Assembly: GCA_947455645.1 (NCBI GenBank)
Contig: CANGPA010000002.1
Coordinates: 26,507 to 90,506, forward strand
Origin: Hyphomicrobiales bacterium
GTDB taxonomy: Bacteria > Pseudomonadota > Alphaproteobacteria > Rhizobiales > Beijerinckiaceae
Length of the DNA stretch: 64,000 nt
Direction: 5' to 3'
The translations under genes were made by a program, and so were the position numbers. This document shows, piece after piece, positions 9,115-17,429 of the stretch (within the stretch, counting starts at the first letter, position 1; every line of letters starts with the position of its first letter). The notes beneath the pieces were generated by a model that saw only the letters and a list, made by a program, of their open reading frames with translations, was not told the origin of the DNA and ran no database searches.

Positions 9115-10023
9115 ATGCAAGTTGGAACAAAAGTTTTCTATCAGTCGCAGATCACGAGTATGACGGATCTACAGACGAAGCTCGGTCGTATTCAGGAGGA
9201 AATTTCTTCCGGCAAAAAATTGCTTGCGCCATCGGATGATCCGGGTGCCTACACGGTTGCGACCCGCTTAAATCAATCGGTCTCAGCGCTTGAGCAATAT
9301 GGGCGCAATATCGGCATGGCGAAATCACGCCTCTCCCAAGAAGATTCCGTTCTTCAATCCACGTCAACCATTGTCACACGGTTAAATGAATTGGCCATTC
9401 AAGGGGCCAATGGCACCAATAGCAATGTATCTCGCGATGCCATTGCCAAAGAAATGGACCAATTGTCGGAACAATTGATGGCGCTTGGCAATTCGGTTGA
9501 TGCCAATGGCGATTACCTCTTTGCTGGCTACAAAAGCAATAAGCCGCCCTTTGAAAAAACACCCGATGGCATCATTTATAAAGGCGATACCGGTCGAAAA
9601 GAAGTCGAGCTGGCCCAAGGTGTTTCAACGCCGACATCCAGCAATGGGCAAGAGCTGTTCATGAATGTCTCGCGTAATGCGACGACAAACCAATCCGTTT
9701 CAATTTTTGAAACAATTAAAAATACGGTAGCAGCACTAAAGAATGGCCCTTTGGACAATGATCATCTCAAGGGCGTTCATGATGCCATCGATCATTTCTC
9801 GACCTATCAGGCGATTTGCGGCTCCCGCATGCAAAAAGTTGAAACGGCCGATTCAAATCGCGTTGGTCAATTAACCAACACAAAGACAACACTCTCCACA
9901 ATCCAAGACGCGGATCTTGCGTCATTGGCGAGCGAGCTTCAGCAAAAATCTTTGACCTTGCAGGCCGCTCAAAGCGTCTTTGCAAAAATCAGCCAGATCT
10001 CGCTCTTCAACTATCTGAAATAA
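9115..10023 (+). CDS. flgL: Flagellar hook-associated protein 3 FlgL
   Basis: 302 residues, the normal size. The flagellin-like N-terminus (TKLGRIQEEISSGKKLLAPS, then DDPGAYTVATRL) and the C-terminal helix (ADLASLASELQQKSLTLQAA, then QSVFAKISQISLFNYL) identify FlgL, the junction protein next to the filament. It follows flgK by 9 bases and is the last gene of the sigma-54 operon. A convergent gene ends 1 base after its stop. Confidence 0.95.
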   Translation: MQVGTKVFYQSQITSMTDLQTKLGRIQEEISSGKKLLAPSDDPGAYTVATRLNQSVSALEQYGRNIGMAKSRLSQEDSVLQSTSTIVTRLNELAIQGANGTNSNVSRDAIAKEMDQLSEQLMALGNSVDANGDYLFAGYKSNKPPFEKTPDGIIYKGDTGRKEVELAQGVSTPTSSNGQELFMNVSRNATTNQSVSIFETIKNTVAALKNGPLDNDHLKGVHDAIDHFSTYQAICGSRMQKVETADSNRVGQLTNTKTTLSTIQDADLASLASELQQKSLTLQAAQSVFAKISQISLFNYLK

Positions 10024-10024
10024 A

Positions 10025-10495
10025 TCAAGCGGGCGGTGTCGGTGCTGCACCACCCGGCGCTGCGAGCTCGGCGCTGGGCGGCGCAAAATTGGCAGCCAGA
10101 AAAGCGTTGCGAATGAGCGGCAACCGCTCAAGCACTTCATGCCATTCAAGATCAAAGGGCGGGCCAAGCCATTGCTTGTTGGACATCAACTCTTCGGTAA
10201 TGGCCTTGACCCGTGCCCGGGCCGATTCAACTTGGACCAATTCATCGTCCGACAACACGCCTTTACCGCGCGACTGGACTGTGGCTTCAAGAATATTAAT
10301 GGGATCAAGAACGGCCAAGCGTTCAGCCCGCAGCGCATTGGCACGCTGTTCACGCAATTCGGCATCGCGAATTTCGCGAAGTCGGGCCTGAATCTCCGCA
10401 TATTGTCGGTTCTGCTGAAACTGCTGCATCAGAATAACCAGCACAATCAGGCCGATGAGCAGAATAAAAGCTGCAATCGAAAACATACCATCCAT
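10025..10495 (-). CDS. Small single-pass membrane protein with coiled coil, unknown function
   Basis: 156 residues from the ATG at 10495; an upstream in-frame extension to 10591 lacks membrane-protein character. Residues about 5-26 (FSIAAFILLIGLIVLVILMQ) form one transmembrane helix, followed by a charged helical stretch rich in Arg/Glu/Gln (residues about 27-110, likely coiled coil) and an Ala/Pro tail. There is no signal-cleavage motif. I do not recognise the family. It converges on flgL with only one base between the stops and is divergent from the lytic transglycosylase. A flagellar role is possible by position only. Confidence 0.65.
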   Translation of the reverse strand: MDGMFSIAAFILLIGLIVLVILMQQFQQNRQYAEIQARLREIRDAELREQRANALRAERLAVLDPINILEATVQSRGKGVLSDDELVQVESARARVKAITEELMSNKQWLGPPFDLEWHEVLERLPLIRNAFLAANFAPPSAELAAPGGAAPTPPA

Positions 10496-10618
10496 AACGC
10501 CACCAACTTCCCCCCGGGGATAGACGCGCCCCGGAACCATAAACCCTGCACGAGACGATGGACCCCTCTCGGCGAGGGGGCCTACCGCCACCGCATTATA
10601 AGACGGTCAAAGCCGGTC

Positions 10619-10634
10619 TGGTATAAAATTTGCC
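10619..10634 (+). promoter_or_regulatory. Candidate sigma-54 promoter for the lytic transglycosylase
   Basis: TGGTATAAAATTTGCC has GG at 10620-10621 and GC at 10632-10633 with exactly 10 bases between. It matches TGG, the A of the -24 box and TTGC of the RpoN consensus, but misses three less conserved positions. Predicted start is near 10645, about 29 bases before the ATG at 10674. Confidence 0.6.
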
Positions 10635-10673
10635 TAAGAAAAATATGTTTTATTGTCACAAGGGCCATGCACG

Positions 10674-11744
10674 ATGATTGTTAATGAGACGGGCCAGACA
10701 GGCGCTCCCGCCAATCCGTTCGCAGACATGATTCGGTCGGCGGCAGACGCGACCGGTGTCAATTTCAACTATCTCTTCCAGCAGGCGAAGGTGGAGAGCG
10801 GGTTCAACCCAACGGCTCAGGCGCCAACCAGCTCGGCGCGCGGCCTCTTCCAATTCACCAAGGATACTTGGCTCAAAGTGGTCGAACAGCATGGCGAGGA
10901 AGCCGGGCTCACGCGGGAAGCCTCATCGCTGCGCAGCGGCATGACTACGCCCGACGATCGCCAACGCATTCTCGACCTGCGCAATAACCCCGAAATTTCC
11001 ACCCGCATGGCGGCCCATTTTGCGGTCGATAATGCCCGCGCGCTCGAAGCCCAAGGCGTCCAAGTTAAAGGCGCCACCGATTTATATCTGGCGCATTTTC
11101 TGGGTTCGGGCGGAGCGGCTAAGTTTTTGAATGGGCTACGTGAGAACCCCAATGCTCCGGCTGCTTCGATTTTACCCGCAGCGGCCAATGCCAATAAATC
11201 AATCTTCTACTCAAACGGTGCGCCGGTTTCCCTCGCCGCCATCTATGAGCGCTTCGACCAGAAATTCAGCAATACAGCACCGGTCAGCCCCGCCGCGCGA
11301 CAGATTGCACAAACTACACTTGCCGCATCAAAGCCTTTGAAAAAGGCAACCATGGTCGATGCGCTGCTTGAATCCAACGGCACAACGCTGACCGGCGCAA
11401 TAAAGACGAATGGCAAACCGGATGTGCAAAAGACCTTGCAGAATTTGTATGCTGATCAGCCTAAAACCGGAACGCCCGTGGCAGATAGCCAAACCGCTGT
11501 CTTTATGCCGCGGCGCGAACAAAGAATGCAGGCAAATCTAATCAACAATGCACAAGCGCAACCGGCCGAACCAGTGGCACCTTCAACATTTTCGGTGGAT
11601 GAGCAAAACCCGATTACCGTTGATTCTCTCGCTAAATTCCTCGATAGCGCGAGCAAATGGAGCATGGATTCCGGTGCGATTCAAAATCAATCCACGAAGG
11701 GTGCTGTGACTCGTGAAGCAACGGATGGGCTTCGCCAAAGCTGA
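10674..11744 (+). CDS. Lytic transglycosylase (SLT domain), probably flagellum-linked
   Basis: 356 residues from ATG 10674, chosen because AAGGG lies 9 bases upstream; a TTG at 10653 is the alternative. Residues about 10-150 form an SLT/goose-lysozyme-like domain: FNYLFQQAKVESGFNPTAQA contains the catalytic Glu, followed by SSARGLFQFTKDTWL and later DLYLAHFLGSGGAAKFL. Such enzymes cleave peptidoglycan glycans to 1,6-anhydromuramic acid ends. The C-terminal 200 residues are low-complexity. There is no clear signal peptide, so export may use the flagellar system or an unusual route. Its candidate sigma-54 promoter and the absence of a muramidase half in the rod-binding protein suggest it opens the wall for the rod. 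Confidence 0.85.
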   Translation: MIVNETGQTGAPANPFADMIRSAADATGVNFNYLFQQAKVESGFNPTAQAPTSSARGLFQFTKDTWLKVVEQHGEEAGLTREASSLRSGMTTPDDRQRILDLRNNPEISTRMAAHFAVDNARALEAQGVQVKGATDLYLAHFLGSGGAAKFLNGLRENPNAPAASILPAAANANKSIFYSNGAPVSLAAIYERFDQKFSNTAPVSPAARQIAQTTLAASKPLKKATMVDALLESNGTTLTGAIKTNGKPDVQKTLQNLYADQPKTGTPVADSQTAVFMPRREQRMQANLINNAQAQPAEPVAPSTFSVDEQNPITVDSLAKFLDSASKWSMDSGAIQNQSTKGAVTREATDGLRQS

Positions 11745-11746
11745 GA

Positions 11747-12457
11747 TTAATCGTCGTCGGAGTCTTCTTGGATAAGAAGGATTTCAGCCGTGCCTTGATT
11801 GACAAGGTCTTCGGCATCGGCCGGAAACACAGAAACAATCGTGCCTTCGGGCAGAAGCATATCATGCACGAGACCGGGTTTGATCAGCCGCAATCGAATA
11901 CGCAAAATATCAATTTTTGTATCATGTGACGGAGGCGCCTCAGCAATCACAACATCAACGCGCTCATTACGGGCCGTCGAGTCATCAGCGATAACCAATT
12001 CCTCGCTGTGAGAGCTCAACACAAGATCGGGGATCACAACATCCGGTTCACGATGAGACACAAGGGGGTGAACCTCTTCGATGCTCAAATCCGCACGGAT
12101 GACCGGAGAAGGACTTTCCTCAATCGGCTCGTGATGCACATCCGTTTGAACCGGAGCGTCTGATGTCACCGCGACGGTTTCATGCACGGGATCCGCGTGA
12201 GCAGGATCAGATGATTCGGCTTCGACCGCATCTTGGGTCGGCACGGATGGTTCCGCTTCACGCATCGCTACCAAATCGCGCCAAACCTGCAAAAGTTTCA
12301 CGCGACGGAGGCTGGCCTCCGAGCGATCAGGGAGAGTCGCAAGGCCTTCATAGGCCAAACGGACTTTCGTAATGGCCGCAAGCCGCTCGGGTTCCGCCAT
12401 CTGCTCAACGGTGCCCCCATCTTCGGGCGACCGTGATTTTGTTGCGGATTTTGCCAT
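11747..12457 (-). CDS. Acidic protein of unknown function
   Basis: 236 residues. Residues 1-75 are basic to mixed and helical (LAYEGLATLPDRSEASLRRV); 76-185 are a Glu/Asp/Pro/Val-rich linker; the last 50 residues form a compact segment (RLRLIKPGLVHDMLLPEG, then TIVSVFPADAEDLVNQGTAE) with the pattern of small beta domains that end in a Leu-x-x-x-Gly-x-Ala-Glu turn. I do not recognise the family. GAGGAG lies upstream of the ATG. It converges on the lytic transglycosylase (2 bases between stops) and is divergent from the LicD operon. Transcript and function are unknown. Confidence 0.7.
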   Translation of the reverse strand: MAKSATKSRSPEDGGTVEQMAEPERLAAITKVRLAYEGLATLPDRSEASLRRVKLLQVWRDLVAMREAEPSVPTQDAVEAESSDPAHADPVHETVAVTSDAPVQTDVHHEPIEESPSPVIRADLSIEEVHPLVSHREPDVVIPDLVLSSHSEELVIADDSTARNERVDVVIAEAPPSHDTKIDILRIRLRLIKPGLVHDMLLPEGTIVSVFPADAEDLVNQGTAEILLIQEDSDDD

Positions 12458-12545
12458 AGGCTACTGCTCCTCAGCTGATGCGGTGCCAGTTTAATGTTTG
12501 GGCGGGAGAACCGCAAACGCGAACCGCCGCTGCCCTCCAAAGGCA

Positions 12546-12561
12546 TGGCACAGACTTTGCT
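12546..12561 (+). promoter_or_regulatory. Sigma-54 promoter for the LicD / CDP-polyol operon
   Basis: TGGCACAGACTTTGCT matches TGGCACG-N4-TTGCW at all but one position, with GG at 12547-12548 and GC at 12559-12560, 10 bases apart. The start would be near 12572, giving a 34-base leader with AAAGGA (12592-12597) before the ATG at 12606. It places the polyol-phosphate genes under flagellar-type control. Confidence 0.88.
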
Positions 12562-12605
12562 AGATTTCACCGAATTTGAACCTGGTCGAACAAAGGATCG
12601 CCACG

Positions 12606-14237
12606 ATGCGCGTGAAACGTCAAACCGCCGACAATATCAGGGCGATCAATGCCGCCATCGCGGCTCGTAATGATGAGCACCTGCAAGACGTGCTGATGTC
12701 GATTGGCATTGAAGATTTGCTTAATCCCGACATGATGCATCTTGCGCGCGGGTCACATTTCAATCCTGTTGTCATACTTTTGGCAACGATTGGCGCTGAA
12801 AACAGCCCCGAACCCGAACAATTTGTAAAAATTCTCAATGTCTATCAGGCGATCGCAACGCATCAGTCGAGCGATGCCTTGAGCGATTACCATCCCGATC
12901 ATCTGCTTCGCCAGGTCGTGCGTTGTATTCTCGCCAAATCAACCGACATCAATTTAGACGCCACTGAAATCGGCACCAATATTTATGATTGGTTAGATGC
13001 CATCGAACTCGCGATTGACTTCGAAGTGCCTGCGCTCGCCGAAAAAATCCTAGCGTGTTTGCGTGATAAGACCCCGGGCGATGCCGTATTCATGAGCATC
13101 AAATATCGCCTTACAGAACGCTACCCGCTTCAGCGTGATATTATTGATTTTGCGTCTTTCTCGCGCTGTCTGGCAATTGTTCACGACGCGCTGGTGTCAT
13201 CCGAATGGGATGAAGAAAAGCAAGATATCTTGCTCTTCATCATGGAGTGCTCACGCAAAGCGCAGAATTGGGACAATGTCATTGCGCTGGAACCCCTGCT
13301 CAAGCGTGAGAAATTGATCGAATTCAGCGCCTTCCGCATAGCGGAATCATATTGCCAGAAAGGTGATTACACGGCTGCTGTCTCTTATCTCGATAAGCAC
13401 CTCTCACGTTATCTTGACAACCGCGACCGCGCGACGCCCGTTGAAGAACTCAACCATCCAAGACCCGTCATTGAAGGTTCAAAGGACGAAGTGGTCAGCG
13501 AAGATTTTAGCGCGCTTCGCGCGGGTCAAGCCCTCGCCGAACTTTCTGACGTTCTTGAAAAAGTGGGGAACCAGATGTTCCTCGTTTCGGGCACCTTGCT
13601 TGGCTATGCCCGCAATGGTTCTGTTTTACCGCATGACAAGGATATTGATGTCGGCATTTTCGGATGGGAAAGCCAATTCGACATCATCGACGCCATCGTC
13701 AAAACCGGCCGATTCAGAATCTTTCCACGCTATTTGAACGGCCAGCGTACGCATCAATTGCCCGTCTATCACGTCGAGACGAGGATGACGATGGACATGT
13801 TCATCTTCCACAAAGAGGGCAATAAATTCATCACCGGCGTTAATCCACCATGGGGCTATCTCCAGCGCTTCGCCTTCTCCCCTTTCATCTTGAAAGAAGT
13901 TGAATTTTTAGGCGTTAAAACACATGTGCCCGCGAATTTTGATCGTCATTTGACCGAGAATTTCGGCAATTGGCGCTTACCAACACCCGCTTATGTCTCG
14001 CATGTTGAATCACCTTCAACCATGGGCCAAGGCGAACCGCTTCATCAACTCGTATGCCGGCTCAATCTCATCGAAGCTATTTATAAAAAGAAGCCTGCTC
14101 GTATTCCAAGAATCTTGGCGGTGCTGAAGACCTTTGGTGATCGCGAAGGCGCGATGGATGCGGCTCTTGCCGAGCGGCTTCTGAATTTCGGTCAGTTCCT
14201 GGAACATAGCCAACCGCTTATCCAAGTGGCGAGCTGA
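12606..14237 (+). CDS. LicD-family phosphotransferase with helical N-terminal region
   Basis: 543 residues from ATG 12606 (AAAGGA 8 bases upstream; the frame is open back to a TTG at 12576). Residues 1-310 are helical with TPR-like pairs (for example ESYCQKGDYTAAVSYLDKHL). Residues about 320-450 form the LicD/fukutin/FKRP domain: FLVSGTLLGYARNG and PHDKDIDVGIF, with the metal-binding D-x-D. Family members transfer phosphocholine or ribitol/glycerol phosphate from CDP donors. The next gene makes CDP-ribitol, so ribitol phosphate is the likely donor moiety; the acceptor may be flagellin or its glycan. First gene of a four-gene sigma-54 operon. Confidence 0.85.
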   Translation: MRVKRQTADNIRAINAAIAARNDEHLQDVLMSIGIEDLLNPDMMHLARGSHFNPVVILLATIGAENSPEPEQFVKILNVYQAIATHQSSDALSDYHPDHLLRQVVRCILAKSTDINLDATEIGTNIYDWLDAIELAIDFEVPALAEKILACLRDKTPGDAVFMSIKYRLTERYPLQRDIIDFASFSRCLAIVHDALVSSEWDEEKQDILLFIMECSRKAQNWDNVIALEPLLKREKLIEFSAFRIAESYCQKGDYTAAVSYLDKHLSRYLDNRDRATPVEELNHPRPVIEGSKDEVVSEDFSALRAGQALAELSDVLEKVGNQMFLVSGTLLGYARNGSVLPHDKDIDVGIFGWESQFDIIDAIVKTGRFRIFPRYLNGQRTHQLPVYHVETRMTMDMFIFHKEGNKFITGVNPPWGYLQRFAFSPFILKEVEFLGVKTHVPANFDRHLTENFGNWRLPTPAYVSHVESPSTMGQGEPLHQLVCRLNLIEAIYKKKPARIPRILAVLKTFGDREGAMDAALAERLLNFGQFLEHSQPLIQVAS

Positions 14238-14265
14238 GACCATAACAAAGATTAAGGGCGCGACC

Positions 14266-15609
14266 ATGACCAATTTTGCCTTCATCATGCTGGCTGGCGG
14301 AAGTGGCACCCGCGTGGGTTGGGATATACCCAAGCAATTCATCCGCATTGCTGGCAAGACTTTGCTGGAACACAGTATGGATTGTCTGGTCTCGGCCTAT
14401 CCCGATAAGAAAATTATTGTTGTCGCGCCCGCTGATCTTATCGATATGACTCGCGCTTTGATTGAGCCTTATCCTTTGGCTGAGGCGGTTATTGGCGGGT
14501 CCACGCGCCAAGGTTCCACTCTGGCTGCACTCAAACATCTTGAACATGATCCACCGCATAACATTGTGATCCATGAGGCGGCCCGTCCATTTTTAAGTCG
14601 AACCGTGCTGCATGATGTGGTTCACGCGCTTGAGCATTACGAAGCAGTAGATGTTGCCATTCCGGCAAGCGATACAATCATCGTAGAAAATGAGGGGATC
14701 ATTCAATCGATCCCGCGGCGCGATAAAATCTGGCGTGGGCAGACGCCGCAGGCGTTCCGCTTCCGCACCCTCATGGATGCCTATAACGCCTTTACAAGCG
14801 ACCGCCTTGAGAAAGATTTCACGGATGATTGTGGTGTTGTGCTGGCCGCAAACCCCTTTGTTAAAATCAAAATTGTGCGTGGCACGTCGGACAATATCAA
14901 GATCACCGAAGAAACCGATCTCGTGATTGCCGATGAATTTTTTCGACTAAAGGCCAATGCGATTGACCCCAATATCAAAGGTGTCAATCTCAAGGGAAAA
15001 TCAGCCGTTATTTTTGGTGGGTCTGCCGGCATTGGACGTGCGATTGAGCAAGTTCTCAATGATGCCGGATGCACAACCACCATTGGTTCGCGATCCTTAG
15101 GCTATGACATCACCCGTTATGACCATGTCGAGCGCCTGCTCGGCTCAGCCATCGAACAGGCTGGCAAAATTGATTTTGTGATCAACACCGCAGGCCATCT
15201 CTCGCGCAAAAATCTTGAAGATTTTGATCCCGCTGAAATGGAAGCGGAAATTTCTGTCAATTTTACCGGTGCCCTGAATATTGCCAAAGCCGCCAAGCCC
15301 CATCTGAAGAAATCAAAGGGCATGCTGCTCAATTTCTCATCCTCCTCTTATACACGTGGGCGCGGCGGCTATGTGCCCTACTCCGCAAGCAAAGCGGCCA
15401 TTGTAAATATGACACAAGGCCTCGCCGAGGAATGGATGGATGATCATATCCGCGTCAATTGCATCGTACCTGGCCGCACCGATACCGAAATGCGCCGGAG
15501 CAATTTCTATAATGAAGATCAAAGCAAGCTTTTGAGCCCGTTTGAAGTCGCTCTGACCGCGGCAAAGATTCTCGATGGGCCAAATTCGGGCATGATTGTA
15601 AGAATTTAG
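14266..15609 (+). CDS. Bifunctional CDP-ribitol synthase (cytidylyltransferase + ribulose-5-phosphate reductase, Bcs1/Acs1 type)
   Basis: 447 residues, two fused enzymes. Residues 1-225 are an IspD/TarI-type cytidylyltransferase: LAGGSGTRVGWDIPKQF, VIHEAARPF, WRGQTPQAFR, FTDDCG, NIKITEETDL. Residues about 240-447 are a short-chain reductase: GGSAGIGRAI cofactor loop, VINTAGHLS, catalytic Ser in NFSSSSYTRG, and YSASK with Tyr and Lys. Haemophilus influenzae Bcs1/Acs1 has this same order and makes CDP-ribitol from ribulose 5-phosphate, NADPH and CTP. There is no ispF next to it, which argues against an isoprenoid role. It lies between two LicD genes, 28 bases after the first and 9 before the second. 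Confidence 0.88.
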   Translation: MTNFAFIMLAGGSGTRVGWDIPKQFIRIAGKTLLEHSMDCLVSAYPDKKIIVVAPADLIDMTRALIEPYPLAEAVIGGSTRQGSTLAALKHLEHDPPHNIVIHEAARPFLSRTVLHDVVHALEHYEAVDVAIPASDTIIVENEGIIQSIPRRDKIWRGQTPQAFRFRTLMDAYNAFTSDRLEKDFTDDCGVVLAANPFVKIKIVRGTSDNIKITEETDLVIADEFFRLKANAIDPNIKGVNLKGKSAVIFGGSAGIGRAIEQVLNDAGCTTTIGSRSLGYDITRYDHVERLLGSAIEQAGKIDFVINTAGHLSRKNLEDFDPAEMEAEISVNFTGALNIAKAAKPHLKKSKGMLLNFSSSSYTRGRGGYVPYSASKAAIVNMTQGLAEEWMDDHIRVNCIVPGRTDTEMRRSNFYNEDQSKLLSPFEVALTAAKILDGPNSGMIVRI

Positions 15610-15618
15610 GATAGATCC

Positions 15619-16875
15619 ATGCTGGAAATCGTAAAGCGTCTGAGTCTAGAACCCGGTCAATACGCGTCTCATATCGCTGATTTGAAATCCTATTGGGATG
15701 ATGAATTTGACGATATTCCTTGGAAATCAAAACCCATTCGCGTCACGATTGATCAGTCACTCAAGACGCTCGAATTTTATTTCATCTTTGAAAATATTCT
15801 AGAACTACCCGATATTGATGTGTCGCTCGTGGACACGCATGACGTCGATGCGACGGCCATTCAGTTTGACTGGAAGAGATCGGAGGAAGAGCCAGGTCTT
15901 TTTCTCACCATAAGCGGATTGATGCCAAATCAACTCGATCAACTCATATTTTCTCAAAACCCAAAAGCCGTCAGGCCAGCCAAATTGGTATGCTTGCAAA
16001 AAGATGGCACGGAGTGGGTCGTCATCTACAATAGTTTCGACCGATTTAAGCGGATGATTATGAATTGGACCGAGAACCATTCCGGCCAAACCGTCGAATT
16101 TGATAAATACTTTTTTCGGTTTGTTGAATTTCTATTGTCTGCGAAATATTCCGAGGCCAGTCAGTTTTTCGAACAAACACCGGAGCTCGCCAACAAGAAA
16201 AAAGAACTCTCTTGGATACCAGAAAAATTCGATGTTGCCTTTAATGCTCACGGCATCAAACGGATATTCAAATATTGGAGCCTTGAGGAGCGCCATGCAT
16301 ACCTCAATTCCGCTTTAAATATTATTGAGGTCTTGAAACCGAAATTTGAAAACATCTGTATCAGCGGGGGATCTATTCTCGGTCTGAAGAGAACGGGTAA
16401 ATTATTGGATCATGACGATGATCTTGATATTGTCGTCGGTGTAAAAGCTTCAGATTTTGGCGGACTTGGACCGACTCTTGACGCGTTAGCCCAATGCCTG
16501 ACCGCGGCCGGCTTCAAGGTCAAAGGCTATTTTTTCGCCCATCTTTGGGTCGAGACCGATGCCCAGTCCGGTCAAACACTCGATGTGTTTGTAGCCATTA
16601 TGGAAGATGATTTCGCATCATTTTACCCGTCACATCGCAAGTCCATGAAGAGTACCGATCTGTTTCCGTCACAACTTGCCTTGATAGAAAACATCGAAGT
16701 TCCTGTCCCGGGAGATGTCGATGGTTATCTCGAAGGTGTCTATGGCAAGAACTGGAGGACGCCGGACCATGGATTTCGCCACCCGTGGAATCGAAAGGAA
16801 TATTCCGATCTCTCCGGCACAAGAAAACATAAGATAATCTGGACGCGCGGCGAGGTCGCTGCGCTGTCGCGTTAA
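15619..16875 (+). CDS. Second LicD-family phosphotransferase
   Basis: 418 residues; AGGATAG precedes the ATG. Residues 1-200 have no recognised domain and look like a mixed alpha/beta binding region. Residues about 235-400 are LicD-like: ICISGGSILGLKRTGKLLDH, then DDDLDIVVG with the metal-binding aspartates, later TLDVFVAIMEDD and VYGKNWRTPD. It is only distantly similar to the first LicD at 12606, so the two probably act on different donors or acceptors (ribitol phosphate versus glycerol phosphate would fit the two donor-forming enzymes here). It is visibly more AT-rich than the rod genes. Confidence 0.82.
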   Translation: MLEIVKRLSLEPGQYASHIADLKSYWDDEFDDIPWKSKPIRVTIDQSLKTLEFYFIFENILELPDIDVSLVDTHDVDATAIQFDWKRSEEEPGLFLTISGLMPNQLDQLIFSQNPKAVRPAKLVCLQKDGTEWVVIYNSFDRFKRMIMNWTENHSGQTVEFDKYFFRFVEFLLSAKYSEASQFFEQTPELANKKKELSWIPEKFDVAFNAHGIKRIFKYWSLEERHAYLNSALNIIEVLKPKFENICISGGSILGLKRTGKLLDHDDDLDIVVGVKASDFGGLGPTLDALAQCLTAAGFKVKGYFFAHLWVETDAQSGQTLDVFVAIMEDDFASFYPSHRKSMKSTDLFPSQLALIENIEVPVPGDVDGYLEGVYGKNWRTPDHGFRHPWNRKEYSDLSGTRKHKIIWTRGEVAALSR

Positions 16876-16932
16876 CATAGTCCGGGCGAATACTCGAAGG
16901 TTTCCAGTCTCAAAGCAAAGGTCGAACGTGTC

Positions 16933-17334
16933 ATGAAAATCATTCTCACCTATGGTACCTTTGATTTATTTCATGTCGGCCATGTTCGCTTGCTTCAGCG
17001 TCTTCGTGACCTTGGCGACCATCTCATTGTCGGCGTATCAACGGACGCATTTAACGCCAAAAAAGGTAAACGCGCGACCATGGCCTATTCCGATCGCGCG
17101 GAGATTGTCGGCGCACTGCGCTATGTCGATCAAGTCATTCCTGAGCACGACTGGCCGCAGAAAATCACCGATATTCAAAAATACAACGTCTCGATCTTTG
17201 GAATGGGCGATGATTGGGCTGGAAAATTTGATGAATTGAAGGCGTATTGTGACGTTGTCTATCTTCCCAGAACGGAGGGAATTTCGACAACCAGCCTAAA
17301 ATCGACCATTTACGAGCGAAATGTCGCCGCTTAG
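16933..17334 (+). CDS. tagD: Glycerol-3-phosphate cytidylyltransferase (TagD/TarD-like)
   Basis: 133 residues, the normal size of TagD. It has the nucleotidyltransferase signature TYGTFDLFHVGHVRLLQRLR with the HxGH motif at about residues 14-17, VGVSTDAFNAKKGK, and the C-terminal RTEGISTTSLKSTI (R-T-x-G-I-S-T-T). TagD makes CDP-glycerol from CTP and sn-glycerol 3-phosphate. CDP-ethanolamine-type relatives exist, but the overall match and length favour TagD. It is last in the LicD operon and suggests that CDP-glycerol is made alongside CDP-ribitol. Confidence 0.88.
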   Translation: MKIILTYGTFDLFHVGHVRLLQRLRDLGDHLIVGVSTDAFNAKKGKRATMAYSDRAEIVGALRYVDQVIPEHDWPQKITDIQKYNVSIFGMGDDWAGKFDELKAYCDVVYLPRTEGISTTSLKSTIYERNVAA

Positions 17335-17385
17335 TACATCGAACGGTTAATACCGATTTCATCAAGAAAAACAGTTTCGGGCCAA

Positions 17386-17407
17386 CAATCGAAAACGACT
17401 TCGATTG
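17386..17407. terminator. Hairpin between convergent operons
   Basis: caatcgaa (17386-17393) pairs with ttcgattg (17400-17407) around a 6-base loop, between the tagD stop and the sialyltransferase-like stop on the other strand. Short T-rich stretches flank it, but there is no long U run; a weak bidirectional terminator is possible. Confidence 0.35.
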
Positions 17408-17429
17408 CTTATTCGGACTCGTCCCGCCC

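Noticed and set aside
10139..10684. 181-codon plus-strand frame opposite the small membrane protein
   Set aside because: No ribosome site, no recognisable domain; the minus-strand gene has a clear membrane helix and better composition.
12473..12488. Sigma-54-like site on the minus strand (TGGCACCGCATCAGCT) before the acidic unknown gene
   Set aside because: Spacing is right and the -24 half is good, but the -12 half lacks TT and the start would fall after the GAGGAG ribosome site, leaving no usable leader for the ATG at 12457.
14266..15609. IspD of the isoprenoid (MEP) pathway
   Set aside because: The N-terminal domain is IspD-like, but the fused SDR reductase, the LicD neighbours and the absence of ispF point to CDP-ribitol synthesis.
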